DNA of 64,000 nt. It comes from Algorimicrobium hallyeonense. Lineage in GTDB: Bacteria; Bacteroidota; Bacteroidia; Flavobacteriales; Flavobacteriaceae. The position numbers were made by a program, and so were the translations under genes. Where the stretch lies: positions 930,001 through 994,000 of the forward strand of contig NZ_JBHSLA010000001.1 in the NCBI RefSeq assembly GCF_042657385.1, read 5' to 3'. The notes under the pieces are model-generated. The model was not told the origin of the DNA. It saw only the letters and a list, made by a program, of their open reading frames with translations, and made no database searches. Of the stretch, positions 26,650 through 33,746 are shown piece by piece (position 1 is the first letter of the stretch; each line of letters begins with the position of its first letter).

Positions 26650-26696
26650 ACTTATTAATTTTTCTAATTAAACATTCCTCTCTTTAAAAGAGTTTG

Positions 26697-26727
26697 CAAA
26701 TTTACGATTATATATTTGATTACCAAA
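26697..26727 (-). promoter_or_regulatory. Promoter of the rplM operon
   Basis: On the minus strand TTTG (26724-26727), exactly 19 bases, then TAAATTTG (26697-26704). Both boxes match the Bacteroidota housekeeping consensus TTTG-N19-TAnnTTTG without a mismatch. Transcription would start near 26690, giving a leader of about 40 bases to the rplM ATG. Confidence 0.8.
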
Positions 26728-26925
26728 TAGAGTAGGGAGTTATTTTTGATAACTTTGTTTATATCTTTTTTGGGTTTCGTTTATGTGGTAAATATGTGTG
26801 TTTACATATTTTAATATAGGACACTATATATTAGGAGAAGAAAATGATGGATTTTGATTGAAAGTTGGTTCGTGTTTTCCTCCTTTTAATTAAAATCCAT
26901 CTTTTGTATTACAATGTTTTAAAAG

Positions 26926-27024
26926 CTATTTTGCTTTTTTCAGTCGCTTTTCAGCTTTTTTCTCTTTAGCTGTTTTAGCTGGTTCTTTTTTTACGTTCTT
27001 TTTTGCGTCTTGACTTTTTGCCAT
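26926..27024 (-). CDS. Tiny lysine-rich protein (32 aa)
   Basis: An ATG at 27024 opens a 32-residue frame ending TAG at 26926. It starts MAKSQDAKKNVKKEPAKTAK and ends KKAK, with about 14 Lys and no hydrophobic segment. Short Lys/Ala-rich proteins starting MAKSx are recurrent in Flavobacteriaceae genomes (recalled, not searched). The frame is free of rare breaks and lies in an otherwise empty stretch between rplM and the YdhR-like gene. It could be a nucleic-acid- or ribosome-associated peptide; this is inference from composition. The flanking gaps 26728-26925 and 27025-27324 show no other gene. Confidence 0.6.
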   Translation of the reverse strand: MAKSQDAKKNVKKEPAKTAKEKKAEKRLKKAK

Positions 27025-27324
27025 GATAGTATGTTTTAACTGTTAGTGATTTGTTTTATCATTAATAAATTCAATTCTATAAGCGGGCATTATTGGATTA
27101 CTAAAGTACGCATTTTTTATATACGTAATTTTATTAGGCTGTTTTAATTCCTATCGTAAAAGGACTTGGTATGTAGTCTGTCCAAAAATGCAATTTTAAT
27201 GCAGTAGATATATTAGTATTTCAAAGGACTTAGGTTAAACATTTTATTCTGAACTCTTGCATCATTCATATTGTTTAAAAATATGTTTTTGTTATATTTT
27301 TATGGAAATTTAAAATTGAAGTTT

Positions 27325-27627
27325 ATGGCCGTTATAATGTATGTGGATTTTCCCCACAAAGGAATTTGGGGAGATCAATTAGCAAGTGAAATGTCGGAGC
27401 TCATTGAAAGTATCACGAAGGAACCTGGGTTTATTTGGAAATTTTGGACGGAAAATAAAGAAACCGAAGAAGCTGGAGGTGTCTATATGTTTGAAACTAG
27501 AGAAAGTGCTGAAAATTATTTAGACATGCACACTAAAAGATTGGAGCGTTTTGGGTATTCAGGAATAAGAAGTCGTGTTTTTGAATTAAATGAAAAACTA
27601 TCCAAAATGGGTAAAGCGCCTTTTTAA
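27325..27627 (+). CDS. YdhR-like putative monooxygenase
   Basis: 100 residues from the ATG at 27325 (MAVIMYVDFPHKG); E. coli YdhR is 101 residues, so an upstream ATG (27271) that adds 18 hydrophobic residues is not preferred. The pattern EPGFIWKFWTENKETEEAGGVYMFETRESAENYLDMH fits the YdhR/ABM ferredoxin-like dimeric fold, with the conserved GFIWK strand and the GGVYMF strand. YdhR is assigned to the monooxygenase group by fold, but its substrate is not known. Single gene, no operon partner on the same strand. Confidence 0.75.
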   Translation: MAVIMYVDFPHKGIWGDQLASEMSELIESITKEPGFIWKFWTENKETEEAGGVYMFETRESAENYLDMHTKRLERFGYSGIRSRVFELNEKLSKMGKAPF

Positions 27628-27749
27628 TAAAGCTATTATTTTAAAAGTGCGCATGCGGATTAACTGGTGTTGAATTGAATACCCAGAAGTTGTCAATGCG
27701 CAGTTAAATAGTGTATTAAGGGTTTTCTATTAGGAATTGGTAATGTGAA

Positions 27750-28469
27750 TCAGGAATTTTTAATTTTTATAAATCTATATTTCACATCGTCATAAAATAA
27801 ACTGATAAATAAAATGAAAGCTGCAAGAAAGAGTGTGTTTAATTCCATGTTTAATCGCGAATACACATAGCCGCCCATTAATCCGCCCAAAAAGAATGAT
27901 GAAATGATATAAAAACGTAGTTTAATATTTTCTTTGAGTTTGAATCTTTTTTGATGGTGTTTCTTAAAGAGTAAAAGTGATAAGTCAATACCTAAATCTG
28001 TAAATAAACCAGTAAGGTGTGTTGTTCTTACTACGGCATTTGAAATTTTCGTTACAAAAGAGTTTTGAAGTCCCATGGCAAAAAGTAGTAAGCATACAAT
28101 CACGTTGGGCGTTTCTATTGTAATAAAATTACTAACAAGCCCAATGGATAATAAAATGACACATTCAATAATTGTCGGTATCACATAAACTTTAAGTTTT
28201 TTGTTTCCTTTAAACTTCTCAATTAAAAAGCTAGAGGCAAAGGAGCCAAATAGAAATGAGAAAATATATAAAAAATAAATTGTGCCTTGCCAAACTTTAA
28301 ATTCGGCTACATCATTAATAAATAGCGCAAAATGACCTGTTACATGTGTGGTTAATTGTTTGAAAGATAAAAACCCCGTTACATTTACAATACCTGCTAC
28401 AACAGACAGAATGGTTGCAATATGTAAATTATGTTTGGCAGTTCTGCTTTTACCTTGATGTGTAAACAT
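27750..28469 (-). CDS. YoaK/DUF1275 family membrane protein
   Basis: 239 residues with six predicted helices. The family signature is near the N-terminus: ILSVVAGIVNVTGFLSF followed by HVTGHFA (about 20-45). The middle GLQNSFVTKISNAVVRTTHLTG (about 132-153) is the second DUF1275 hallmark. These inner-membrane proteins are of unknown function. It lies 50 bases upstream of polA's 3' end on the same strand; a functional tie is unlikely. Confidence 0.88.
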   Translation of the reverse strand: MFTHQGKSRTAKHNLHIATILSVVAGIVNVTGFLSFKQLTTHVTGHFALFINDVAEFKVWQGTIYFLYIFSFLFGSFASSFLIEKFKGNKKLKVYVIPTIIECVILLSIGLVSNFITIETPNVIVCLLLFAMGLQNSFVTKISNAVVRTTHLTGLFTDLGIDLSLLLFKKHHQKRFKLKENIKLRFYIISSFFLGGLMGGYVYSRLNMELNTLFLAAFILFISLFYDDVKYRFIKIKNS

Positions 28470-28519
28470 GCACTTTTTTATTAATTGGTTTTTTTATTAC
28501 CATATTATTACACCATTTA

Positions 28520-31372
28520 TTAATGCGCCTCCAACCAATTATCGCCAGTATCTAAATCCACATCCAAAGGAACTATTAGCGTAAACGCACTTTCCATTTC
28601 GGTCTTTACCAACGTTTTAATGGCTTCTAATTCGGGTTTGTACACATCAAAAACCAATTCATCATGTACTTGTAAGAGCATTTTGGTTTTATAATTATTG
28701 CTATTTAATTTGTTGTAAATATTAATCATGGCAATTTTAATAATATCCGCCGCAGATCCTTGAATTGGTGCATTTACCGCATTTCGTTCTGCTGCGCCAC
28801 GAACAACGGCGTTTCTAGAATTAATATCTTTTAAATATCGGCGTCTTCCTAAAACGGTTTGTACATAACCATGGTCTCGCGCAAAATCCACTTGCGATCC
28901 CATATAGCGTTTCAGTTTTGGGTAGGTTTCATAATAGGTGTCAATAAGTTCCTTGGCTTCGGTTCTATTTAAATCGGTTTGATTACTCAACCCAAAAGCG
29001 GATACACCATATATAATACCAAAATTTACGGTTTTCGCATTGCTTCGTTGTTCGCGGCTGACTTCTTCTATAGGCACATTGAAAACTTTTGAAGCCGTAG
29101 ACGCATGGATGTCTTCGCCGTTCTTAAAGGCTTCAATCATGGTTTCTTCTTCGCTTAAGGCAGCAATAATGCGCAATTCTATTTGGCTATAATCTGCAGC
29201 TAATAAGGTGTAATCATCGTTTCTTGGAACGAAGGCTTTTCGTACTTGCCGTCCGCGTTCGGTGCGGATGGGAATATTCTGTAAATTCGGATTATTACTG
29301 CTTAAGCGTCCAGTGGCGGCAACGGTTTGCATGTAATCCGTATGCACGCGTCCTGTTGAAGGTTCTACCTGAAGCGGCAACGCATCGACATAGGTGCTTT
29401 TTAATTTTGAAAGGCCTCGGAAATCTAAAATGTTTTGAATAATAGCATGGTCTTTAGCAAGGTAGCTTAATATGTCTTCACCTGTGGCATACTGCCCTGT
29501 TTTGGTTTTTTTAGGTTTTGCAACCAATTTCATTTTATCAAATAAAATATCGCCTAATTGTTTAGGTGACGCAATATTGAATTCTTCGCCAGCTTCTTTA
29601 TAGATTTTTTGTTCCAAATCGGCTATGTCTGAATTCAGTTGATCGGACAAGGAATTTAAAAAATCTGTATCTAAATTTATACCTTCCAATTCCATAGCTG
29701 CTAAAACGCGTAATAAGGGAATTTCAATATCATCGAATAATTTTTGAGTATTGGCTTCACCGAGTTCGTTAGTGAAAAGTTCTTTTAACTGCAAGGTAAT
29801 ATCAGCATCTTCAACCGCATATTCCGTTTGAATTTCTAAAGGCACATCGCGCATGCTTTTCTGATTCTTGCCCTTCTTTCCAATGAGTGTTTCTATGGAA
29901 ATAGGCGAATAATTCAAATAGGTTTCAGCAAGCACATCCATATTATGGCGCATATCAGGATTTATCAGATAATGAGCCAACATGGTATCAAACAATTTAC
30001 CTTTTACGGTAATGTTGTATTTAGCAAGTACCTTAATATCATACTTTAAATTCTGACCGACTTTTTCAATAGCTTCATTCTCGAAAAATGGACGCAGAGC
30101 TTCAAGTAATTCTTGTGCCTCTTCCTTGTTTTCTGAAAACGGTAAATAAAAACCTTTACCAACTTCCCATGAAAATGCAATTCCAACCAATTCAGCTGTT
30201 AGCGGATTGAGTCCAGTTGTTTCGGTATCAAAACAAACCGATGTCTGATTCATTAAGTTTTTGATAAACAGTTTTGTAGCCATGCCAGGCGCAATACTTT
30301 GATAGAAATGCGATGTGGTATCGGCTGTTTTTCTAGTGAAATCGTTTGTAATTTCGGCTTCTGAAGCACTTGATGGATTACCACCAAACAATGAAAATTG
30401 TCCAGCACCTGCCGAAGCTGTTTCTTTAGGCGTCGCTTTAGTGTCGGTTGTTTTTGCAGTTGTATCTGAGGCTGTTTCCTCCGGTTGAACCGCAAATGTT
30501 TTTAAGAAATTATCAATTAATCGTCTAAATTCTAATTCTTGAAAAATCTCGGTAACTTTGGCAATATCAGGTTGGTCTAATTCAAAATCTTTCGCATTAA
30601 ATTCTACAGGAACATCCAGCATAATGGTTGCTAACTTTTTAGATAACAAACCTAATTCTTTTGATGCTTCTACCTTTTCCTTCATTTTGCCTTTAAGCTC
30701 GTGGGTATTCGCAAAAAGACCTTCCATACTGCCATATGCTTTGATGAATTTTTTAGCCGTTTTTTCGCCAACGCCTGGTAATCCCGGGATATTATCAGAT
30801 GCATCACCCATCATCCCTAGAAAATCGATTACTTGTTCAGGACGTTCCACGTCAAACTTTTTCTGAACTTCAGGTATTCCCCAAACCTCATAGCCACCAC
30901 CAAACGATTTTGGGCGGTACATAAATATATTTTCAGAAACTAATTGGGCGAAATCCTTATCCGGCGTCACCATAAAAGTTTGATAACCTTCTTTTTCAGC
31001 TTGTTTGGAAAGTGTTCCAATAACATCATCAGCTTCAAAACCTTCCTTTACCATAATAGGAATATGCATGGCTTTCAAAATTTCCAATATATACGGAACC
31101 GCCACTTTAATGCCTTCTGGGGTTTCATCCCGATTGGCTTTGTATTCCTCGTACATTTCCACACGATCTGCGCTACCGCCTTTATCAAAACAAACCGCTA
31201 AATGGTCTGGTCGCTCACGTTTTATAACATCTAAAAGGGAGTTCATAAAACCCATAATAGCAGAGGTATCTGTACCTTTGGAATTGATTCGTGGGTTTTT
31301 TATAAATGCATAATAGCCGCGGAAAATAAGGGCGTAAGCATCAACTAGAAAAAGACGTTTTTGATCTGACAT
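28520..31372 (-). CDS. polA: DNA polymerase I
   Basis: 950 residues with all three domains. The 5'-nuclease is at residues 1 to about 290 (LFLVDAYALIFRGYYAF, GFEADDVIGTLS). A low-complexity Thr/Ala linker follows (about 295-345). The 3'-5' exonuclease is at about 365-545 with intact motif CFDTETTGL, so proofreading residues Asp and Glu are present. The polymerase domain (about 560-950) has motif A LLAADYSQIELRIIAALS, motif B RSNAKTVNFGIIYGVSAFG and motif C LQVHDELVFD. Functions in repair and Okazaki-fragment processing. The divergent gene at 31564 starts about 190 bases away, separated by a repeat-like segment (31401-31426). Confidence 0.98.
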   Translation of the reverse strand: MSDQKRLFLVDAYALIFRGYYAFIKNPRINSKGTDTSAIMGFMNSLLDVIKRERPDHLAVCFDKGGSADRVEMYEEYKANRDETPEGIKVAVPYILEILKAMHIPIMVKEGFEADDVIGTLSKQAEKEGYQTFMVTPDKDFAQLVSENIFMYRPKSFGGGYEVWGIPEVQKKFDVERPEQVIDFLGMMGDASDNIPGLPGVGEKTAKKFIKAYGSMEGLFANTHELKGKMKEKVEASKELGLLSKKLATIMLDVPVEFNAKDFELDQPDIAKVTEIFQELEFRRLIDNFLKTFAVQPEETASDTTAKTTDTKATPKETASAGAGQFSLFGGNPSSASEAEITNDFTRKTADTTSHFYQSIAPGMATKLFIKNLMNQTSVCFDTETTGLNPLTAELVGIAFSWEVGKGFYLPFSENKEEAQELLEALRPFFENEAIEKVGQNLKYDIKVLAKYNITVKGKLFDTMLAHYLINPDMRHNMDVLAETYLNYSPISIETLIGKKGKNQKSMRDVPLEIQTEYAVEDADITLQLKELFTNELGEANTQKLFDDIEIPLLRVLAAMELEGINLDTDFLNSLSDQLNSDIADLEQKIYKEAGEEFNIASPKQLGDILFDKMKLVAKPKKTKTGQYATGEDILSYLAKDHAIIQNILDFRGLSKLKSTYVDALPLQVEPSTGRVHTDYMQTVAATGRLSSNNPNLQNIPIRTERGRQVRKAFVPRNDDYTLLAADYSQIELRIIAALSEEETMIEAFKNGEDIHASTASKVFNVPIEEVSREQRSNAKTVNFGIIYGVSAFGLSNQTDLNRTEAKELIDTYYETYPKLKRYMGSQVDFARDHGYVQTVLGRRRYLKDINSRNAVVRGAAERNAVNAPIQGSAADIIKIAMINIYNKLNSNNYKTKMLLQVHDELVFDVYKPELEAIKTLVKTEMESAFTLIVPLDVDLDTGDNWLEAH

Positions 31373-31400
31373 GAGTACGATTTAAATTGAAATTAAAACA

Positions 31401-31426
31401 GCGTCTTGAGCGCAGTCGAAAGGTTT
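31401..31426. repeat. Fragment of dispersed GCAGTCGAAAGG-type repeat
   Basis: CGTCTTGAGCGCAGTCGAAA resembles the GAGCGCAGTCGAA core of common flavobacterial intergenic palindromes. It lies in the 191-base gap between polA and the isoaspartyl peptidase. Its in-frame openness (an ATG at 31387) is what makes the peptidase look 59 residues longer than it is. Confidence 0.45.
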
Positions 31427-31563
31427 CTGTTAGCATAAATAAGCCGACAAAACATTCCGAATTCGCTCTAAAAGACAAGCGCATCAAATCTACAAAAACT
31501 TATGCTTTTTTGGGTGGCATTTCATTTTCTATTTGTAATTTCCCACAGTTAAAAAACACAGAG

Positions 31564-32493
31564 ATGAAAACATTTTCAATAGCCATTCATGGTGGTGCAG
31601 GAACCTTGGTAAAAGGCATGATGACGCCCGAGTTAGAATCGAAATACAAACAGGCCTTAAAAGCGGCTTTAGATGCTGGATATACCATTTTAGAAACCGG
31701 TGGAACAGCGGTGAATGCTGTGGAAGAAGCGGTTATGGTTTTGGAAAATTCGCCATTATTCAATGCGGGAAAAGGCAGCGTTTTTACAGCTGAAGAAACC
31801 CACGAAATGGATGCCTGTATTATGGATGGGAACACCTTAAATGCTGGAGCGGTAAGTTTAATTTCAGGAATAAAAAACCCCATTACCCTTGCCAAAGATG
31901 TCATGGAAAAAAGTGAACATGTGTTTTTAGCTGGCGAAGGCGCTATGCGTTTTGCCAAAGAGTTGGATTATAAATTAGAAGATGCGACCTATTTTCATGA
32001 TGATTTTAGACATAGACAATGGTTAGAAATAAAAGATACAGATAGTTTTCAGTTGGATCACGCCAAAAAGAAAGATTCCAAATTTGGAACTGTTGGAGCA
32101 GTAGCTTGCGATCAAGATGGGAACATTGCAGCGGCAACATCTACAGGAGGCATGACCAATAAAAAATGGGGTCGCGTTGGCGATAGCCCTATGGTTGGTG
32201 CTGGAAATTATGCTAATAATAAAACCTGTGCTATTTCATGTACAGGAAGTGGTGAGTTTTTTATTCGCGGTGTTGTAGCTTATGATGTGGCTTGTTTAAT
32301 AGAACATAAAAATATGAGTTTGCAGGATGCAGCGCATGAAGTCATCAACAAACGTATTCTAGAAATTGGTGGTGATGGCGGATTAATTGCTGTAGATAAC
32401 AAGGGAAATATTGCGATGCCATTTAATACAGAAGGCATGTATCGTGGGCAAAAAACCTCGTTAGGTGTTCATGAGATTTCTATTTATAAATAA
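31564..32493 (+). CDS. Isoaspartyl peptidase / type III L-asparaginase
   Basis: 309 residues from the ATG at 31564; a frame opening at 31387 runs through repeat-like DNA and adds 59 unrelated residues. An N-terminal-nucleophile hydrolase: autocleavage should occur before Thr176 in KFGTVGAVA, leaving Thr as nucleophile. FSIAIHGGAGTLVKG, LFNAGKGSVFT and GRVGDSPMVGAGNYA are family hallmarks. Members hydrolyse beta-aspartyl dipeptides and asparagine. It lies next to cyanophycinase, whose product is beta-Asp-Arg, so splitting that dipeptide into Asp and Arg is a well-supported role. No signal peptide, thus cytoplasmic. Confidence 0.92.
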   Translation: MKTFSIAIHGGAGTLVKGMMTPELESKYKQALKAALDAGYTILETGGTAVNAVEEAVMVLENSPLFNAGKGSVFTAEETHEMDACIMDGNTLNAGAVSLISGIKNPITLAKDVMEKSEHVFLAGEGAMRFAKELDYKLEDATYFHDDFRHRQWLEIKDTDSFQLDHAKKKDSKFGTVGAVACDQDGNIAAATSTGGMTNKKWGRVGDSPMVGAGNYANNKTCAISCTGSGEFFIRGVVAYDVACLIEHKNMSLQDAAHEVINKRILEIGGDGGLIAVDNKGNIAMPFNTEGMYRGQKTSLGVHEISIYK

Positions 32494-32494
32494 A

Positions 32495-32514
32495 ATTCCT
32501 GCGCAGGCAGGAAT
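32495..32514. repeat. ATTCCTGC hairpin repeat, copy 1
   Basis: Perfect 8-bp arms ATTCCTGC/GCAGGAAT with loop GCAG, 1 base after the peptidase stop. It may also act as a terminator. Three related copies lie at 32740, 41754 and 41802. Confidence 0.7.
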
Positions 32515-32599
32515 CTTGTATTTACTAAAACAGTATTTAAATCAAAACACCCGTATTACATCAAGCAAACTGGTCGCGCTGTATTTAAGAAACATACAT

Positions 32600-32706
32600 T
32601 GTTATTCCTTTTTGGGCGTTACCTAAAGGTCGCGCTTTCCGCTATATCTTTTTTTCGTATCTCAAAAAAGGATGCCGCTTCAATCGCTAACGCGGTGAGT
32701 TAGAAT
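32600..32706. repeat. Dispersed palindromic element of about 110 bp
   Basis: GGGCGTTACC (from 32614) near one end and CTAACGCGGT near the other give terminal arms GCGTTA (32616-32621) and TAACGC (32688-32693). An inner hairpin is formed by an ATC-T-run (32646-32657) and an A-run-GGAT (32663-32673). Very similar elements occur between genes of other Bacteroidota (recalled, not searched). It fills most of the 270-base gap 32494-32763, which contains no ORF. Confidence 0.6.
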
Positions 32707-32739
32707 AAACCTAATAATTTATATGCATTGAAAATCGAG

Positions 32740-32759
32740 ATTCCTCCTTGCGCAGGAAT
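32740..32759. repeat. ATTCCTGC hairpin repeat, copy 2
   Basis: ATTCCTCC and GCAGGAAT with loop TTGC, one mismatch in the left arm. It ends 4 bases before the cyanophycinase stop codon and forms the far boundary of the repeat-filled gap. Confidence 0.6.
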
Positions 32760-32763
32760 TTAT

Positions 32764-33627
32764 TTAAATAAAATCAGCTTCTATAGGTAATACCGTTACT
32801 TTATGATGGGTAATATCATATTGGTCACCATTGGCTAAAATGTGAAGGGTTAAATTTGCCATGGTCATTGGTGTGCCTTCTTCCAATACACGTTGATTGT
32901 TGAGGGTGAGTGTTTTGCCATCAAAAACAATAACCATTCCGGAACCAATAACGGTACAGTTCTCACCATTTTTTATAATCATACCGGTATCTTCCGCTAA
33001 ACCAAAGCCTGTTTTTTCAGGAAATTTAGCAATAGCCTCCGTGATACGGCCAAAACGTCCGCGTTGAATAAAATGCGTGTCAATTACTAATTCGGGAATT
33101 AAACCTAATCCTTTGCGCATTTTTACGGCGCCTTTTACAAATGATTTTGCAGCACTTCCTCCAGCAATCATTTCTTCAGACATGGCCATGGCGCCTGCAC
33201 TCGTTCCCGCTATAACAAAGCCTTCGTCATTTTTATAACGTTCCATTAAAATAGTATGGATGGTTGAGCCACCAATGTATTTCGCTATTTTTGATTGATC
33301 ACCGCCCGAAAACATGATACAGTCGGCAGTCTTAATATGATCAATAAAATCGGCTCTTTCAGAATCTGCTTGAGATCTAATATCTAGCACTGTAACATTT
33401 CGGCAGCCTAAAGTTGCAAAAGCTGTTAAATAGTTTTCACCCACTTCCACAGGAATACTAGATGCGGTTGGGATCACAATTATTTTAGCTTGCTTCCCTC
33501 CAGCTTCATACACCACGTGAGCTAAAATTCCTTCCTCTACGTAATCTAATCTATGGATTTCATCATCTTCAAACCCCTTATCTTCATTTCCACCAATCGG
33601 AATTAGTGTTCCTTTTATTTGTTGCAT
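32764..33627 (-). CDS. cphB: Cyanophycinase
   Basis: 287 residues, a serine peptidase of family S51 (cyanobacterial CphB is about 271). The nucleophile elbow GTSAGAM holds Ser143. GTLIPIGGNEDKGF at the N-terminus, CIMFSGGDQSK and the VIDTHFIQRGRFGRI segment complete the active site. It cleaves cyanophycin internally to beta-Asp-Arg dipeptides. No signal peptide, so it acts on intracellular granules. It is divergent from cphA (119-base intergenic region) and convergent with the dipeptidase. A TAGTTTTG box (33673-33680, minus) could be its -7 element. Confidence 0.95.
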   Translation of the reverse strand: MQQIKGTLIPIGGNEDKGFEDDEIHRLDYVEEGILAHVVYEAGGKQAKIIVIPTASSIPVEVGENYLTAFATLGCRNVTVLDIRSQADSERADFIDHIKTADCIMFSGGDQSKIAKYIGGSTIHTILMERYKNDEGFVIAGTSAGAMAMSEEMIAGGSAAKSFVKGAVKMRKGLGLIPELVIDTHFIQRGRFGRITEAIAKFPEKTGFGLAEDTGMIIKNGENCTVIGSGMVIVFDGKTLTLNNQRVLEEGTPMTMANLTLHILANGDQYDITHHKVTVLPIEADFI

Positions 33628-33675
33628 GCCTATTAATTTGTCGTTATAATATGATTATACAAAATCAGATTACAA

Positions 33676-33693
33676 AACTAAACTTATTTAGTT
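33676..33693. promoter_or_regulatory. Perfect dyad between cphB and cphA
   Basis: AACTAAA (33676-33682), 4 bases, TTTAGTT (33687-33693). It overlaps the -7-like box TAGTTTTG of cphB (33673-33680) and sits midway between the divergent genes, where an operator would control both. Confidence 0.35.
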
Positions 33694-33746
33694 AAAAAAT
33701 TATATATTTATCACTATTCATTTTCCCAACCTAAATAACACTTTAC

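Noticed and set aside
30558..31313. Plus-strand frames of 85-102 codons
   Set aside because: Shadows of the polA 5'-nuclease domain.
31387..31563. 59-residue N-terminal extension of the isoaspartyl peptidase
   Set aside because: Encoded by repeat-like DNA, no homology; the family starts at the Met before the F-S-I-A-I-H-G-G strand.
31587..31958. 123-codon minus-strand frame
   Set aside because: Antisense of the isoaspartyl peptidase, whose catalytic motifs are intact.
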